Origin: JAABRE01 sp964413275
Lineage (GTDB): Bacteria > Cyanobacteriota > Cyanobacteriia > Cyanobacteriales > JAABRE01
DNA: 64,000 bases
Reading direction: 5' to 3'
Assembly (NCBI GenBank): GCA_964413275.1
Contig: CAYPSO010000006.1
Location: 1-64,000 of the forward strand
Shown here: positions 25,523 through 34,282 of the stretch, one piece after another
Numbering within the stretch: position 1 is the first letter of the stretch
Layout: each line of letters opens with the position of its first letter
The notes under the pieces: generated by a model
Told to the model about the DNA's origin: nothing
Databases searched by the model: none
What the model saw: only the letters and a program-made list of their open reading frames with translations
Program-made: the position numbers and the translations under genes

Positions 25523-27424
25523 ATGAATACAAAATCTAAAAAATTAATTGATTATAGTGGCATTAATTCTTTGCCAGAAATTTGGGCGATCGCATCTCAA
25601 AACTTTAAAGATACAATTGCCTTATACGATCCCCATAGTAAACCGGAAATTAAAATAACTTTCACTCAATTATACGAACAAATACAAAAATTCGCTGCCG
25701 GTTTACAAGCATTAGGAATGCAACCACATTCCAAAATTGCTTTATTTGCTGATAATAGCCCCCGTTGGTTTATTGCCGATCAAAGCATTATGACCGCAGG
25801 TTATGTTAATGCGGTTAGATCCTCTCAAGCTGAAAAACAAGAGTTATTATATATTTTAGAAGATAGTGATAGCGTTGCTTTGGTTGTAGAAAATCTCAAA
25901 ACTTTAGAGAAATTACAACCAGAATTAGATAGCTTTTCTCTTAAATTAATTGTTTTACTTTCTGATGAAAAAATACCAGAAAATAGTTCAGTAAAAATTA
26001 CTAATTTTAGTGAATTAATTGCTACTGGAAGTGACAATAATCTCGAATCAATAAAATTAACAAAAAACGATTTAGCGACATTAATATATACTTCTGGGAC
26101 TACTGGAAAGCCTAAAGGAGTGATGTTATCTCATGGAAATTTATTACATCAAGTTAATAATTTTGGGGTAATACTACAACCAGAAAAAGGCGATCCTGTT
26201 TTGAGTATTTTACCTTCATGGCATTCCTATGAACGTACTTGTGAATATTTTTTAGTTTCCCAAGGTTGTACCAATATTTATACCAATATTCGCACTGTAA
26301 AAAATGATCTCAAAGAGTATAAACCTATTTATATGGTAGGTGTTCCTCGTTTATGGGAATCGATTTATGAAGGGATTCAAAAACAATTTAGAAGTCAATC
26401 AATTTCTAAACAAAAATTAATTAACTTTTTCTTTAATATTTCCGAAAAATATATTACGGCTAAAAGAATAGCTCAAGGCTTAAGTTTAGATAGTCTTAAT
26501 CCTTCTGGTAATGAACGTTTATTAGCTAAAATTCAAGCCCGTTTATTACAACCTTTACACAATTTAGGCGAAAAAATTGTTTATAGCAAAATTCGAGAAG
26601 CTACTGGAGGTAAAATCAAAGCTTGGATTAGTGGCGGTGGTTCTTTAGCACGTCATTTAGATAATTTTTATGAAATTGTGAATGTGCCTATTCTCGTCGG
26701 TTATGGACTTACAGAAACCTCACCAGTTACTAATGTCAGAACTTTAGATCATAATATGCGCTTTACTGCCGGAAAACCCCTCCCAGAAACAGAAATTAGA
26801 ATTGTTAATCCTGAAACCAGAGAAACTCTACCCCAAGGACAAATTGGCTTAGTTTTGATTCGAGGCACTCAGGTAATGCAAGGATATTATAAAAAACCAG
26901 AAGCAACCGCTAAAGCTATTGATTCTCAAGGCTGGTTTGATAGTGGTGATTTGGGTTGGGTAACTCATTCTAACGATTTAGTGTTAACAGGTAGAGCTAA
27001 AGATACCATTGTTTTGACCAACGGAGAAAATATTGAACCTCAACCCATTGAAGATGCTTGTTTGCGTAGCAGTTATATCGATCAAATTATGTTAGTAGGA
27101 CAAGATCAGCGATCGCTTGGTGCTTTAATTGTACCTAATTTAGATGCTTTAGAACTCTGGTCTAGAGAACAAAACATCAACCTGTCAACTGAAACTAACG
27201 AGCTTAATAATAATAAAGCAGTTCAAGGTTTATTCCGTCAAGAACTAAATCGAGAAGTTCAAAATCGCCCCGGATACCGTGCTGACGATCGCATTACGAC
27301 ATTTACCTTAATTTTAGAACCATTTTCTCAAGATAATGGCATGATGACTCAAACTATGAAAATCAAGCGTCCTGTTGTCAGTCAACACTATAGAGATATT
27401 ATAGATCAGATGTTTGAAAATTAA
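25523..27424 (+). CDS. aas: Acyl-ACP/acyl-CoA synthetase (AMP-binding)
   Basis: A 633-aa adenylate-forming enzyme with P-loop TLIYTSGTTGKPKGVMLSHG near residue 190, GYGLTETSPVT, GWFDSGDLGW and the C-terminal GRAKDTIVLTNGENIEPQPIE. The layout matches the single cyanobacterial Aas (Synechocystis slr1609 type), which activates free fatty acids to acyl-ACP for recycling of membrane lipids. The downstream YlqD-family gene begins 14 bases later and is probably co-transcribed. Confidence 0.92.
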   Translation: MNTKSKKLIDYSGINSLPEIWAIASQNFKDTIALYDPHSKPEIKITFTQLYEQIQKFAAGLQALGMQPHSKIALFADNSPRWFIADQSIMTAGYVNAVRSSQAEKQELLYILEDSDSVALVVENLKTLEKLQPELDSFSLKLIVLLSDEKIPENSSVKITNFSELIATGSDNNLESIKLTKNDLATLIYTSGTTGKPKGVMLSHGNLLHQVNNFGVILQPEKGDPVLSILPSWHSYERTCEYFLVSQGCTNIYTNIRTVKNDLKEYKPIYMVGVPRLWESIYEGIQKQFRSQSISKQKLINFFFNISEKYITAKRIAQGLSLDSLNPSGNERLLAKIQARLLQPLHNLGEKIVYSKIREATGGKIKAWISGGGSLARHLDNFYEIVNVPILVGYGLTETSPVTNVRTLDHNMRFTAGKPLPETEIRIVNPETRETLPQGQIGLVLIRGTQVMQGYYKKPEATAKAIDSQGWFDSGDLGWVTHSNDLVLTGRAKDTIVLTNGENIEPQPIEDACLRSSYIDQIMLVGQDQRSLGALIVPNLDALELWSREQNINLSTETNELNNNKAVQGLFRQELNREVQNRPGYRADDRITTFTLILEPFSQDNGMMTQTMKIKRPVVSQHYRDIIDQMFEN

Positions 27425-27438
27425 GGACGACTGAATTA

Positions 27439-27882
27439 ATGGATATGAGCAAGTTAGTTTTAAAAAGACCAGTTAATATTAAAGTGATAGTAACTGAGCG
27501 TTGGAAAGAAGAAGTACAACAGCAACTACAAGCCCAAACCAATCAACTTGATGGACAATTACAAAACCTTGATATGCAAGGGCAAAGGGCGATCGCAGAA
27601 ATCCAAAAACAAAGTATTAACCCCCCTGGGCCTCAAGTTACCCAACAAATTGAAAATATTCAAGCTCAAGTAAATCAAAAGAAAAGTGAAATGTTACAAC
27701 AGAAAAATCAACTATTAACTCAACTGCAACAAGTACAATCATTGGAAATAGAGCAAGAAGTATCTCAAGGTCAAATGGAAAGCTTTTTTTCCATTGAAAA
27801 GGGAGATAATTTAATTCAGAAATTAAACTTAGAAATAGTTGTTAAAGATGGAGTAGTGCAGGATATTAGAGGAGAAATTTAA
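27439..27882 (+). CDS. YlqD family protein
   Basis: A 147-aa cytosolic protein. A short beta segment (LVLKRPVNIKVIVTERWKEE) is followed by a Gln-rich coiled coil (about residues 25-108) and a C-terminal beta part (FFSIEKGDNLIQKLNLEIVV-KDGVVQDIRGE). This is the layout of the YlqD family, whose function is unknown. It follows aas by 14 bases, a pairing I recall in related cyanobacteria. The coiled coil suggests oligomers. Confidence 0.8.
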   Translation: MDMSKLVLKRPVNIKVIVTERWKEEVQQQLQAQTNQLDGQLQNLDMQGQRAIAEIQKQSINPPGPQVTQQIENIQAQVNQKKSEMLQQKNQLLTQLQQVQSLEIEQEVSQGQMESFFSIEKGDNLIQKLNLEIVVKDGVVQDIRGEI

Positions 27883-28350
27883 TTTAATTGAGATATCTAT
27901 GAGCAATAAATTTTATTAACCTTTGGCTGACAATAGACCTCTTGCATAAGTAAAAAGTAAATCAATTCTAATACAGAAAACCTGAATTTATCTAACTATT
28001 GCCTCTCTTGGTGGACGTTCCCTTGCGACTATCGTCGTCGCGGGCTTCCACCGCTATTGCCTATTGCCTATTGCCTGACTTCTGCAAGAAGTCTAATAAA
28101 GGTTAATAATTAGATTAGAGATTTTTGGGTTATTTTCCAAGTAAAGACAATAATTAAAGTTATTTTGGGCATAATATCTTTAATTTAATTCTTCTTGGTG
28201 CAGGTGAGTTGATCTGAATCTCCAGAAAAGTTGCCTCATCCATATTTTTTCTGATCCTCAAATCTTTTATTGTTTGTGTGAGGGGAGGAAATCCTTCCCA
28301 AGCATAAATGATGGAGGTTTCTTTTTTTTGCTTACCGAGCCTAATTTATA
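27883..28350. other. Intergenic region, mostly one large inverted-repeat element
   Basis: The element at 27913-28109 fills the left part. To its right lie an 8-bp hairpin GGGGAGGA/TCCTTCCC (28281-28298) and a T-run (28322-28329) before the aminotransferase start. No gene is seen. Confidence 0.5.
27913..28109. repeat. Two-part inverted-repeat (MITE-like) element
   Basis: TTATTAACCTTT (27913-27924) pairs with AAAGGTTAATAA (28098-28109). Inside it AGACCTCTTGCA (27935-27946) pairs with TGCAAGAAGTCT (28083-28094) with one mismatch. The interior holds three CTATTGC heptamers (28054-28074) and no ORF. The AGACYTCTTGCA end resembles insertion-sequence termini in cyanobacteria. Confidence 0.65.
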
Positions 28351-29520
28351 ATGAATATACCCGATTTTTTCGAGCAAGAACCGAATACTTCTTTTAAGCA
28401 AATCCTTCATGTGGGAAAACCTAATATAGGTAACCACAAGCGTTTTTTGAGCCTAGTGGCAGAAATTTTTGAGCGACCTTGGTTTTCTAACAATGGTCAG
28501 GTGGTGAGAGAACTAGAGTCTCATTTAGCAGACTATCTGGATGTTAAACACTGTATCCTAGTCTGTAATGGTACTATTGGACTTTTGATTGCTAATAAAG
28601 CCCTTGAATTAAGTGGAGAGGTTATTGTACCAGCCTTTACCTTTATTGCCACTGTTCATGCTTTACAATGGATGGGACTCAAACCTATTTTTGTTGATAT
28701 TGATCCCTACACTCATACCCTTAATGACGCCAAAATAGAATCATTAATTACTCAAAAAACCTCAGCAATTTTAGGAGTTCATCTCTGGGGCAATCCTTGT
28801 AATACAAATAAGATTGAGAAAATTGCCTATGAGCAAGGACTATCAGTAATCTATGATGCAGCACACGCTTTTGGTTGTCGTTATCAAAATAGGATGATTG
28901 GGAATTTTGGTGACTGCGAAGTGTTTAGCTTTCATGCGACTAAATTTTTTCAAACTTTTGAGGGAGGAGCTATTACAACTAATAATGACCAGTTAGCTCA
29001 AAAAATTCGCTTGATGATAAATTTTGGTTTTGAAGGTTTAGATCATGTGATTGAGTTAGGTATTAATGGCAAAATGACTGAAGTTCAAGCAGCAATGGGA
29101 TTAGCCTGTTTTGAAAGTTTAGATGAAATTATCCAGATAAATCGTCGTAATTATGAAACCTACAGAAATCATCTTGAAGGAATAACAGGAATTCGATTTT
29201 TCAACTACGATCAAGTTGAAAAAACTAACTTTCAATACATTATTTTAGAAATTGAGCCAGAAAAAACCGGAATAACTCGCGATCAACTAATGCAGGTACT
29301 TTATGACCAAAATGTTCGCGCTCGTCGCTATTTCTATCCGGGATGTCATAAATCTGAACCTGATAAAACCCTTTATCCTGAACAGATGAATCATCTTCCC
29401 AATACAGATTTAGTCTCTCAGAGAGTGCTTTGTTTACCCACAGGACAAGGGACATCGGTAAAAGATATTGATCGGGTTTGTCAGATCATTAAACAAGCTT
29501 TACAAGGTTCAAAAACATGA
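28351..29520 (+). CDS. DegT/DnrJ/EryC1/StrS-type PLP aminotransferase
   Basis: A 389-aa sugar aminotransferase. It has the N-terminal motif NNGQVVRELE, LVCNGTIGL, VPAFTFIATVHAL, DIDPYTHTLN, YDAAHAFG and the PLP-lysine motif FSFHATKFFQTFEGG. Such enzymes place an amino group on a nucleotide-linked keto-sugar. It is the first gene of a sugar/glycan island and overlaps the glycosyltransferase by 4 bases (ATGA). The amino group it makes is a plausible target for the acyltransferases at 31303-33451 (inference). Confidence 0.88.
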   Translation: MNIPDFFEQEPNTSFKQILHVGKPNIGNHKRFLSLVAEIFERPWFSNNGQVVRELESHLADYLDVKHCILVCNGTIGLLIANKALELSGEVIVPAFTFIATVHALQWMGLKPIFVDIDPYTHTLNDAKIESLITQKTSAILGVHLWGNPCNTNKIEKIAYEQGLSVIYDAAHAFGCRYQNRMIGNFGDCEVFSFHATKFFQTFEGGAITTNNDQLAQKIRLMINFGFEGLDHVIELGINGKMTEVQAAMGLACFESLDEIIQINRRNYETYRNHLEGITGIRFFNYDQVEKTNFQYIILEIEPEKTGITRDQLMQVLYDQNVRARRYFYPGCHKSEPDKTLYPEQMNHLPNTDLVSQRVLCLPTGQGTSVKDIDRVCQIIKQALQGSKT

Positions 29521-30629
29521 GGGATATAGCTGTTATTATTCCCCTGTTTAATGGAGCAAAATGGATTCGTTTTACCCTTGAATCTGTTTTAGCACAAACT
29601 TGTATTCCGGCAGAAATAATTGTTGTTGATAACAATTCAACGGATTCTTCAGTCGAAATTGTCAGTTCTTTTCCCAATATTAAATTAATTAATAATCCTA
29701 TCCAAGGAGCTAATTTCTCTCGTCAATGTGGATTTCAAGCAAGCAGAGCTAGTTTAATCGCCTATTTAGATCAAGACGATATTTGGCATCCTGACCATTT
29801 AAAGAATCTTTCTTGTCTTCTGGAACAATATTCAGATTATCCTGCTGCGGTAGCTTCTATTTTATCTTTTAGTTCTAGTAGAAATCTTCGTTTTCCTCAT
29901 CCTCAACTGAAGGAATTTGATTACAATCCCTGGTCTATTTTTCCGACTAATCAGATTGCTACACCATCGAGCGTACTAATTCGTAGGACTGCTATAGAAG
30001 CTATCGGCGGTTGGCCAACCCAATTTGATTTTTGTGGTGATATTTATACTTGGTTAAGACTAAGCGTAAATCATCCTTTTATTCAAAACAAAGGTATTAC
30101 TGTCGCCTATAGACGACACGATCATTCCCAAAGTGCTACCTCTCTCGCTAACAACATTCACAAGTGTTTTAATTCTTTATTTATTGTTTTAAAAGATGCT
30201 CTCACTTATTATCCAGCTAGTTCTAATCAGGATTACTATCAATTGGAAAAAAGGCTTCATATCCTTTCAGCAATGTCTGACATCTTATCAAGTGTTATTG
30301 ATTTTGACGAAGCTAAATTAATTCAATCAATTATAGTCTTTGAAAAGCGTTTGTCAGTAGAAAAAGATGCGTTTGTTGGCTCGATGTGCGGATTATTAAT
30401 TTGGTTTTTATATGGTCAATTAGCTAGTGAACCTTTTTTGTTAAGCCGTTTGCTTGAATCTTGGCCACAAGAAGCAACTAGAACTCACAAAGCTTTTCAA
30501 GCAAGAATTGCTTCTAGTCGCCTTTTACCCAAGAGGTTGTTATCTGAACCATTAAATAAACAATTATGGCAACTTTTGTTACAATCGTCAGACAAGATTA
30601 TGCCAAAACTTTCTCTATATCGTCAGTAA
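29517..30629 (+). CDS. Family 2 glycosyltransferase
   Basis: A 370-aa GT-A enzyme. VIIPLFNGAKWIRFTLESVL and VVDNNSTDSS begin the nucleotide-sugar fold, and DQDD (residues about 84-87) is the metal-binding acidic motif. YRRHDHSQS lies in the acceptor part. The C-terminal about 130 residues are helical and specific to this protein. It starts within the last codons of the aminotransferase gene, so the two are translationally coupled. Acceptor unknown. Confidence 0.87.
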   Translation: MRDIAVIIPLFNGAKWIRFTLESVLAQTCIPAEIIVVDNNSTDSSVEIVSSFPNIKLINNPIQGANFSRQCGFQASRASLIAYLDQDDIWHPDHLKNLSCLLEQYSDYPAAVASILSFSSSRNLRFPHPQLKEFDYNPWSIFPTNQIATPSSVLIRRTAIEAIGGWPTQFDFCGDIYTWLRLSVNHPFIQNKGITVAYRRHDHSQSATSLANNIHKCFNSLFIVLKDALTYYPASSNQDYYQLEKRLHILSAMSDILSSVIDFDEAKLIQSIIVFEKRLSVEKDAFVGSMCGLLIWFLYGQLASEPFLLSRLLESWPQEATRTHKAFQARIASSRLLPKRLLSEPLNKQLWQLLLQSSDKIMPKLSLYRQ

Positions 30630-30657
30630 GTAAATTCTTGATTTTTTAACATAGCCT

Positions 30658-31302
30658 ATGAGTATCCGTCGAAAAATTTACCATAAGGTTTTATCCGAGC
30701 TAAAAATTGTTCCTTATGGTTTTTTACGTTTGTTTGATGTAATTGTCAATTACCTATTTTTACAAAATTATCCTCCCCAATCAATTATTAATCAACTTCA
30801 AAAGATAGATTGCAATTCAATTTCGCATATGGATCGAAATTTACTAACCCATTTTCAAGGAACTTATAAATTGCTGAAAAAATGGGGAAATCAAGAATCA
30901 GTTTGTTTAGCAGGTCTTTGTCATGCACTTTATGGAACAGAAACTTTTCCAGTGGCTTTAGTTCCTTTAGAAAAAAGACAAGAAATAGCTACTTTAATTG
31001 GGGAACAAGCAGAGAAATTGGTTTATTACTACTCAATTATTACCCGAAAATATTTTACTGAAACTTTAAGGAATGGCGATAATTTAGTGATTAAATCTCG
31101 TTTAGATGGACAAAATATTCCGATTACAGAATTAGAATTTAGACAATTATTAGAAATATTTTTAGCAGATCGTCTAGAGCAAATTTTCTCTCTAAACTAT
31201 CGCTATCGCTATCAATATAAATTCTTTTTTATAGAAACAAAATCGTATTTAAGTCAGTTAGGATTTAAAGAGTTTTCAATTGCTTATAATTATAAAAATT
31301 AA
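30658..31302 (+). CDS. DUF6817 domain protein
   Basis: A 214-aa protein with the block HFQGTYKLLKKWGNQESVCLAGLCHALYGTETF, which is typical of DUF6817 (split here by description only: HFQGTYKLLKKWG, then VCLAGLCHALYGTETF). The His pattern resembles a degenerate HD-type helical fold. Such genes often sit beside glycosyltransferases. It follows the glycosyltransferase by 28 bases. The stop codon is directly adjacent to the stop of the converging acyltransferase, with no spacer. Confidence 0.7.
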   Translation: MSIRRKIYHKVLSELKIVPYGFLRLFDVIVNYLFLQNYPPQSIINQLQKIDCNSISHMDRNLLTHFQGTYKLLKKWGNQESVCLAGLCHALYGTETFPVALVPLEKRQEIATLIGEQAEKLVYYYSIITRKYFTETLRNGDNLVIKSRLDGQNIPITELEFRQLLEIFLADRLEQIFSLNYRYRYQYKFFFIETKSYLSQLGFKEFSIAYNYKN

Positions 31303-31932
31303 TTAGTTAATTATTCCTTTTTCTACAGCAGGAACGCCAGAAACAATTGTTTGAGAGGAAACATTTTTTAATACTACTGAGCCGGGTTCAATTTTAGCAT
31401 ATTTTCCAATAGAAACATCTTCAATTATAGTTGCTCCCATATTAATAATTGCTCCTTCTCCAATCTTAATATGACCTGCTAGTTTAACCCCAGATTGAAC
31501 AATTACATAATTATCCAAAGCTGTGTCGTGACCAAAAATTACTCCTTGACCAATAAAACATCCTTCTCCGATAACAACAGTAGAGGCAACAATAACACCT
31601 GCTGAAATTACTGAACCAGCTCCTATTTTAGTTGTTGGAGAAATTAGAGCATGGGGATGAATTAAGGTATCTAATGAAATTCCGATTTTGTCTCTGATTT
31701 TTTGATGTAAACTTTTGGCTTTTTTTCCTATCAATCCGCATAAATAAACTTCATTTTTTTCAGGAATAAAGTTTTCCCAAGATTCAATAGCAACAGATGA
31801 AAAAGCTGAATTGAGTTGAACCATTGGGGGATTGTGACAAACAATTTTTTTTAAACGATCGCCTTTAACAGCAATAATATCAAGAAGACTATCAAGATAA
31901 TTATCCCACTCTAATATTACATAGTTTTTCAT
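31303..31932 (-). CDS. NeuD/PglD-like hexapeptide sugar acyltransferase
   Basis: A 209-aa protein. The N-terminal about 80 residues form a small Rossmann-like sugar-binding domain. From about residue 90 a left-handed beta-helix of hexapeptide repeats follows (HPHALISPTTKIGAGSVISA, GEGCFIGQGVIFG, IGEGAIINMGATIIEDVSIG), ending VSGVPA. Such enzymes acetylate amino sugars. It overlaps the upstream oxygenase gene by 4 bases, so it is the last gene of a coupled three-gene operon. Confidence 0.85.
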   Translation of the reverse strand: MKNYVILEWDNYLDSLLDIIAVKGDRLKKIVCHNPPMVQLNSAFSSVAIESWENFIPEKNEVYLCGLIGKKAKSLHQKIRDKIGISLDTLIHPHALISPTTKIGAGSVISAGVIVASTVVIGEGCFIGQGVIFGHDTALDNYVIVQSGVKLAGHIKIGEGAIINMGATIIEDVSIGKYAKIEPGSVVLKNVSSQTIVSGVPAVEKGIIN

Positions 31933-32738
31933 GAGGATAAATCTTTATAAAGACTGACAAAAGCAGATAATCTACCTGAAACTCGATCTAAATCAAGCAC
32001 TTTATGAGGGTCAATATCTTCTACACCATGCAAAGTAGAACCATCATAAATAATAATATCACCCACAGAAATATAATCATCAAGAACAATGCGATCGCGC
32101 AGCGTACCTTCGGTATCGCCCTGATGGTCGATAAAACCTCCTCCCCTTTCAAAATCTTCTCCCTTTTGACTTAAAATAGCAAATACTTGATAATAATTTA
32201 GATGTGCTTGCTCAGAAACGGTTGCTTGTGTTCTATCTCGATGACTTTGAATAAATCCCCCTCCAACAGGATATTGGTGAATTCTGGCTGCTGTCCAAAG
32301 GCCTTGTTCAATGTTATCACTGGCAAAACTAATCGGTTTACCTATGAGCTTATTTCTCACCCCAATTAATTGTCGAAAAATATCATGCATTTGGTAAATA
32401 TCTTCTTCCCATAGGGGAGTAAAAAAGACTCGTAAAAGTCGCCCGTATGAGCCTAAATGGTGTTTTCCTCGCGCACAACCAATGGATAGTTTTTGAAAAT
32501 TTCGCTGGACATCTTGGGGAGATTCTCCAATGGTAGGATTATCGTTAATTTTAGAAAATTTTTGAGTTAAAGTTATTTTTGCTTGTCGAACTTTTGAGGG
32601 AGAAAGTAGTCCTCTAATACAAGCAAATTTATCTTCAGATAAAGATAAAAGTATTTTTTCATCGGGAATTTCTTCGAGTTTTTGACACAGAAATAAATTG
32701 TTTTCAAAACTCTTTTGGAGACTCAATAATGTAGTCAT
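31929..32738 (-). CDS. Putative 2-oxoglutarate/Fe(II)-dependent oxygenase
   Basis: A 269-aa protein with a jelly-roll oxygenase pattern: the HxD motif in QSHRDR (His166, Asp168), a distal His in STLHGVED (His237) and an Arg (SGRLSAF, Arg256) that would bind 2-oxoglutarate. GGGFIDHQGD lies between them. These would catalyse hydroxylation of a small molecule or glycan unit. The gene overlaps an acyltransferase gene by 4 bases on each side. The family assignment rests on the spacing of these residues, not on a recognised homologue. Confidence 0.65.
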   Translation of the reverse strand: MTTLLSLQKSFENNLFLCQKLEEIPDEKILLSLSEDKFACIRGLLSPSKVRQAKITLTQKFSKINDNPTIGESPQDVQRNFQKLSIGCARGKHHLGSYGRLLRVFFTPLWEEDIYQMHDIFRQLIGVRNKLIGKPISFASDNIEQGLWTAARIHQYPVGGGFIQSHRDRTQATVSEQAHLNYYQVFAILSQKGEDFERGGGFIDHQGDTEGTLRDRIVLDDYISVGDIIIYDGSTLHGVEDIDPHKVLDLDRVSGRLSAFVSLYKDLSS

Positions 32739-33451
32739 TTTTCAATAGTTTTATGTAGATTTGTTTTCTTAATAACGGCTGGAATACCAGCAACTAATGT
32801 ATTGGTAGGAACATCTTTAATAACAGTAGCACCAGCAGCAACCATTGCATAATCATTGACAATTATTCCATCTAAGATAACAGAACCAATTCCTAAAGTT
32901 ACTCCTGTTTTAATTAAAACATTTTGACCGACAATAGTTCCGGGAGCTAATGAAGCAAAACGTTCTATTCTCGTTTTACAACCTATATTGACTCCTTTAT
33001 TAATAAAAGTATGATCTTTAAGTTGAACATCTGAAGCAATAATTACTCCAGCTTGTACGATTGAACTTGGAGAAATATCAACATTAGGAGCAATGATAGC
33101 ACTGGGATGAATTAAGGGAGCAAACTGAATCCCAAATCTTTGAGTTAGATAACGGATAAGTTTTAACATCTTGAATCCAGTAAATCCAATGACATACTTT
33201 TCCCCTTTTTGAGGTTTAAAATCATTTATATGTTGAATAGAAATTGGATAAAAATCGTTAACATTATTACTATTAAAATTTTTATCCTGAAGTCTATCTA
33301 ATCTTTGTTTAAGAGAAGGACGATTAGTTTGTAAAGATTCAGGAACATTTTGGACAATTGTGGTTAGAATGCCATTGTTTAGGTGAATAATTTCAATTAA
33401 ATCTCCTATAACATGGCTATGACCCATCATCACATATTTTTCTTTACTCAT
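32735..33451 (-). CDS. Hexapeptide-repeat acyltransferase (NeuD/PglD-like)
   Basis: A 238-aa paralogue of the protein at 31303-31932. The N-terminal domain begins KYVMMGHSHVIGDLIEIIHL. The hexapeptide beta-helix includes HPSAIIAPNVDISPSSIVQA, NKGVNIGCKTRIE and VAAGATVIKDVPTNT, ending VAGIPA. It heads the operon acyltransferase-oxygenase-acyltransferase. Probable sugar O- or N-acetyltransferase. The two paralogues differ enough to have different substrates. Confidence 0.83.
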   Translation of the reverse strand: MSKEKYVMMGHSHVIGDLIEIIHLNNGILTTIVQNVPESLQTNRPSLKQRLDRLQDKNFNSNNVNDFYPISIQHINDFKPQKGEKYVIGFTGFKMLKLIRYLTQRFGIQFAPLIHPSAIIAPNVDISPSSIVQAGVIIASDVQLKDHTFINKGVNIGCKTRIERFASLAPGTIVGQNVLIKTGVTLGIGSVILDGIIVNDYAMVAAGATVIKDVPTNTLVAGIPAVIKKTNLHKTIEK

Positions 33452-33652
33452 AAAACTTTATTAGAAGCAGGATTTTAGCCAATTCAAACTAATCAGGAAT
33501 AGTGTAGTTAAATGGGAAATCAAATCAGCAAATTTTCTAAAAAAAGTCTCTCCGTTATCATTTATTGATTAGTCCTCTGTGGTTTATTAAAATAAATTTA
33601 TGTATCCCACCCAATTATCTAAAGCAACATTTAAGGCCTGTCAGTCCAATAG

Positions 33653-34129
33653 TTAACATAGTAACAAAACTACGGCATAAGCAGCTATTCCTTCTTCTCT
33701 ACCAACAGGGCCTAATTTTTCATTAGTTGTGGCTTTAACACTAATTTTATTTGGTTCAATTCCTAACGTAATTGCTAACTTTTCAATCATAGCTGGAAGA
33801 TGGGGTTTAAGTTTTGGTTGTTCAGCTACAATTACCGAATCTATATTGCCAATATACCAGCCTTTATACTTAATTAAATCATGTACTTGTTCTAATAATA
33901 ATAAACTATTTGCACCGTTCCATTTCGGATCGGAAGGAGGGAAATAATGACCAATATCTCCTAAACTTAATGCTCCTAAAAGAGCATCCATAATTGCATG
34001 GGTTAAGACATCGGCATCACTATGACCTAGTAAACCCAAATTATGGGGAATTTCTATTCCTCCTAAAATTAATGGCCTTCCTTCTACTAATTTATGAATA
34101 TCGTAACCGTTACCAATGCGAATGTTCAT
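33653..34129 (-). CDS. ispF: 2-C-methyl-D-erythritol 2,4-cyclodiphosphate synthase
   Basis: A 158-aa enzyme of the MEP isoprenoid pathway that cyclises CDP-ME-2-phosphate. The zinc site is GYDIHKL (Asp10, His12) with GHSDADVLTHA. The loop DIGHYFPPSDP and the C-terminal KATTNEKLGPVGREEGIAA are diagnostic. Length is normal. It is monocistronic and 153 bases downstream of pepA. Confidence 0.97.
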   Translation of the reverse strand: MNIRIGNGYDIHKLVEGRPLILGGIEIPHNLGLLGHSDADVLTHAIMDALLGALSLGDIGHYFPPSDPKWNGANSLLLLEQVHDLIKYKGWYIGNIDSVIVAEQPKLKPHLPAMIEKLAITLGIEPNKISVKATTNEKLGPVGREEGIAAYAVVLLLC

Positions 34130-34259
34130 TTATTTGTGATTAATTTTGATTATTTAATGTTAGTTTAATCTTGAAAATTTTAGAAGTATAGAAGTGTAGA
34201 AATTTTAGTAGGAAATTAATAATAAATACTTCTAAATTTCTTCCTTGTAAATTAATTTT

Positions 34260-34276
34260 GGTGGGCATTGCCCACC
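34260..34276. repeat. Short GGTGGGCA-T-TGCCCACC palindrome
   Basis: 8-bp arms around a single base, followed by CTAC. It is a minimal form of the GTGGGCA element and lies just past the pepA stop, where it may act as a hairpin in the mRNA. Confidence 0.7.
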
Positions 34277-34282
34277 CTACTT

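Noticed and set aside
28281..28329. Riboswitch or small RNA upstream of the aminotransferase
   Set aside because: Only one 8-bp hairpin and a T-run; no conserved aptamer blocks recognised.
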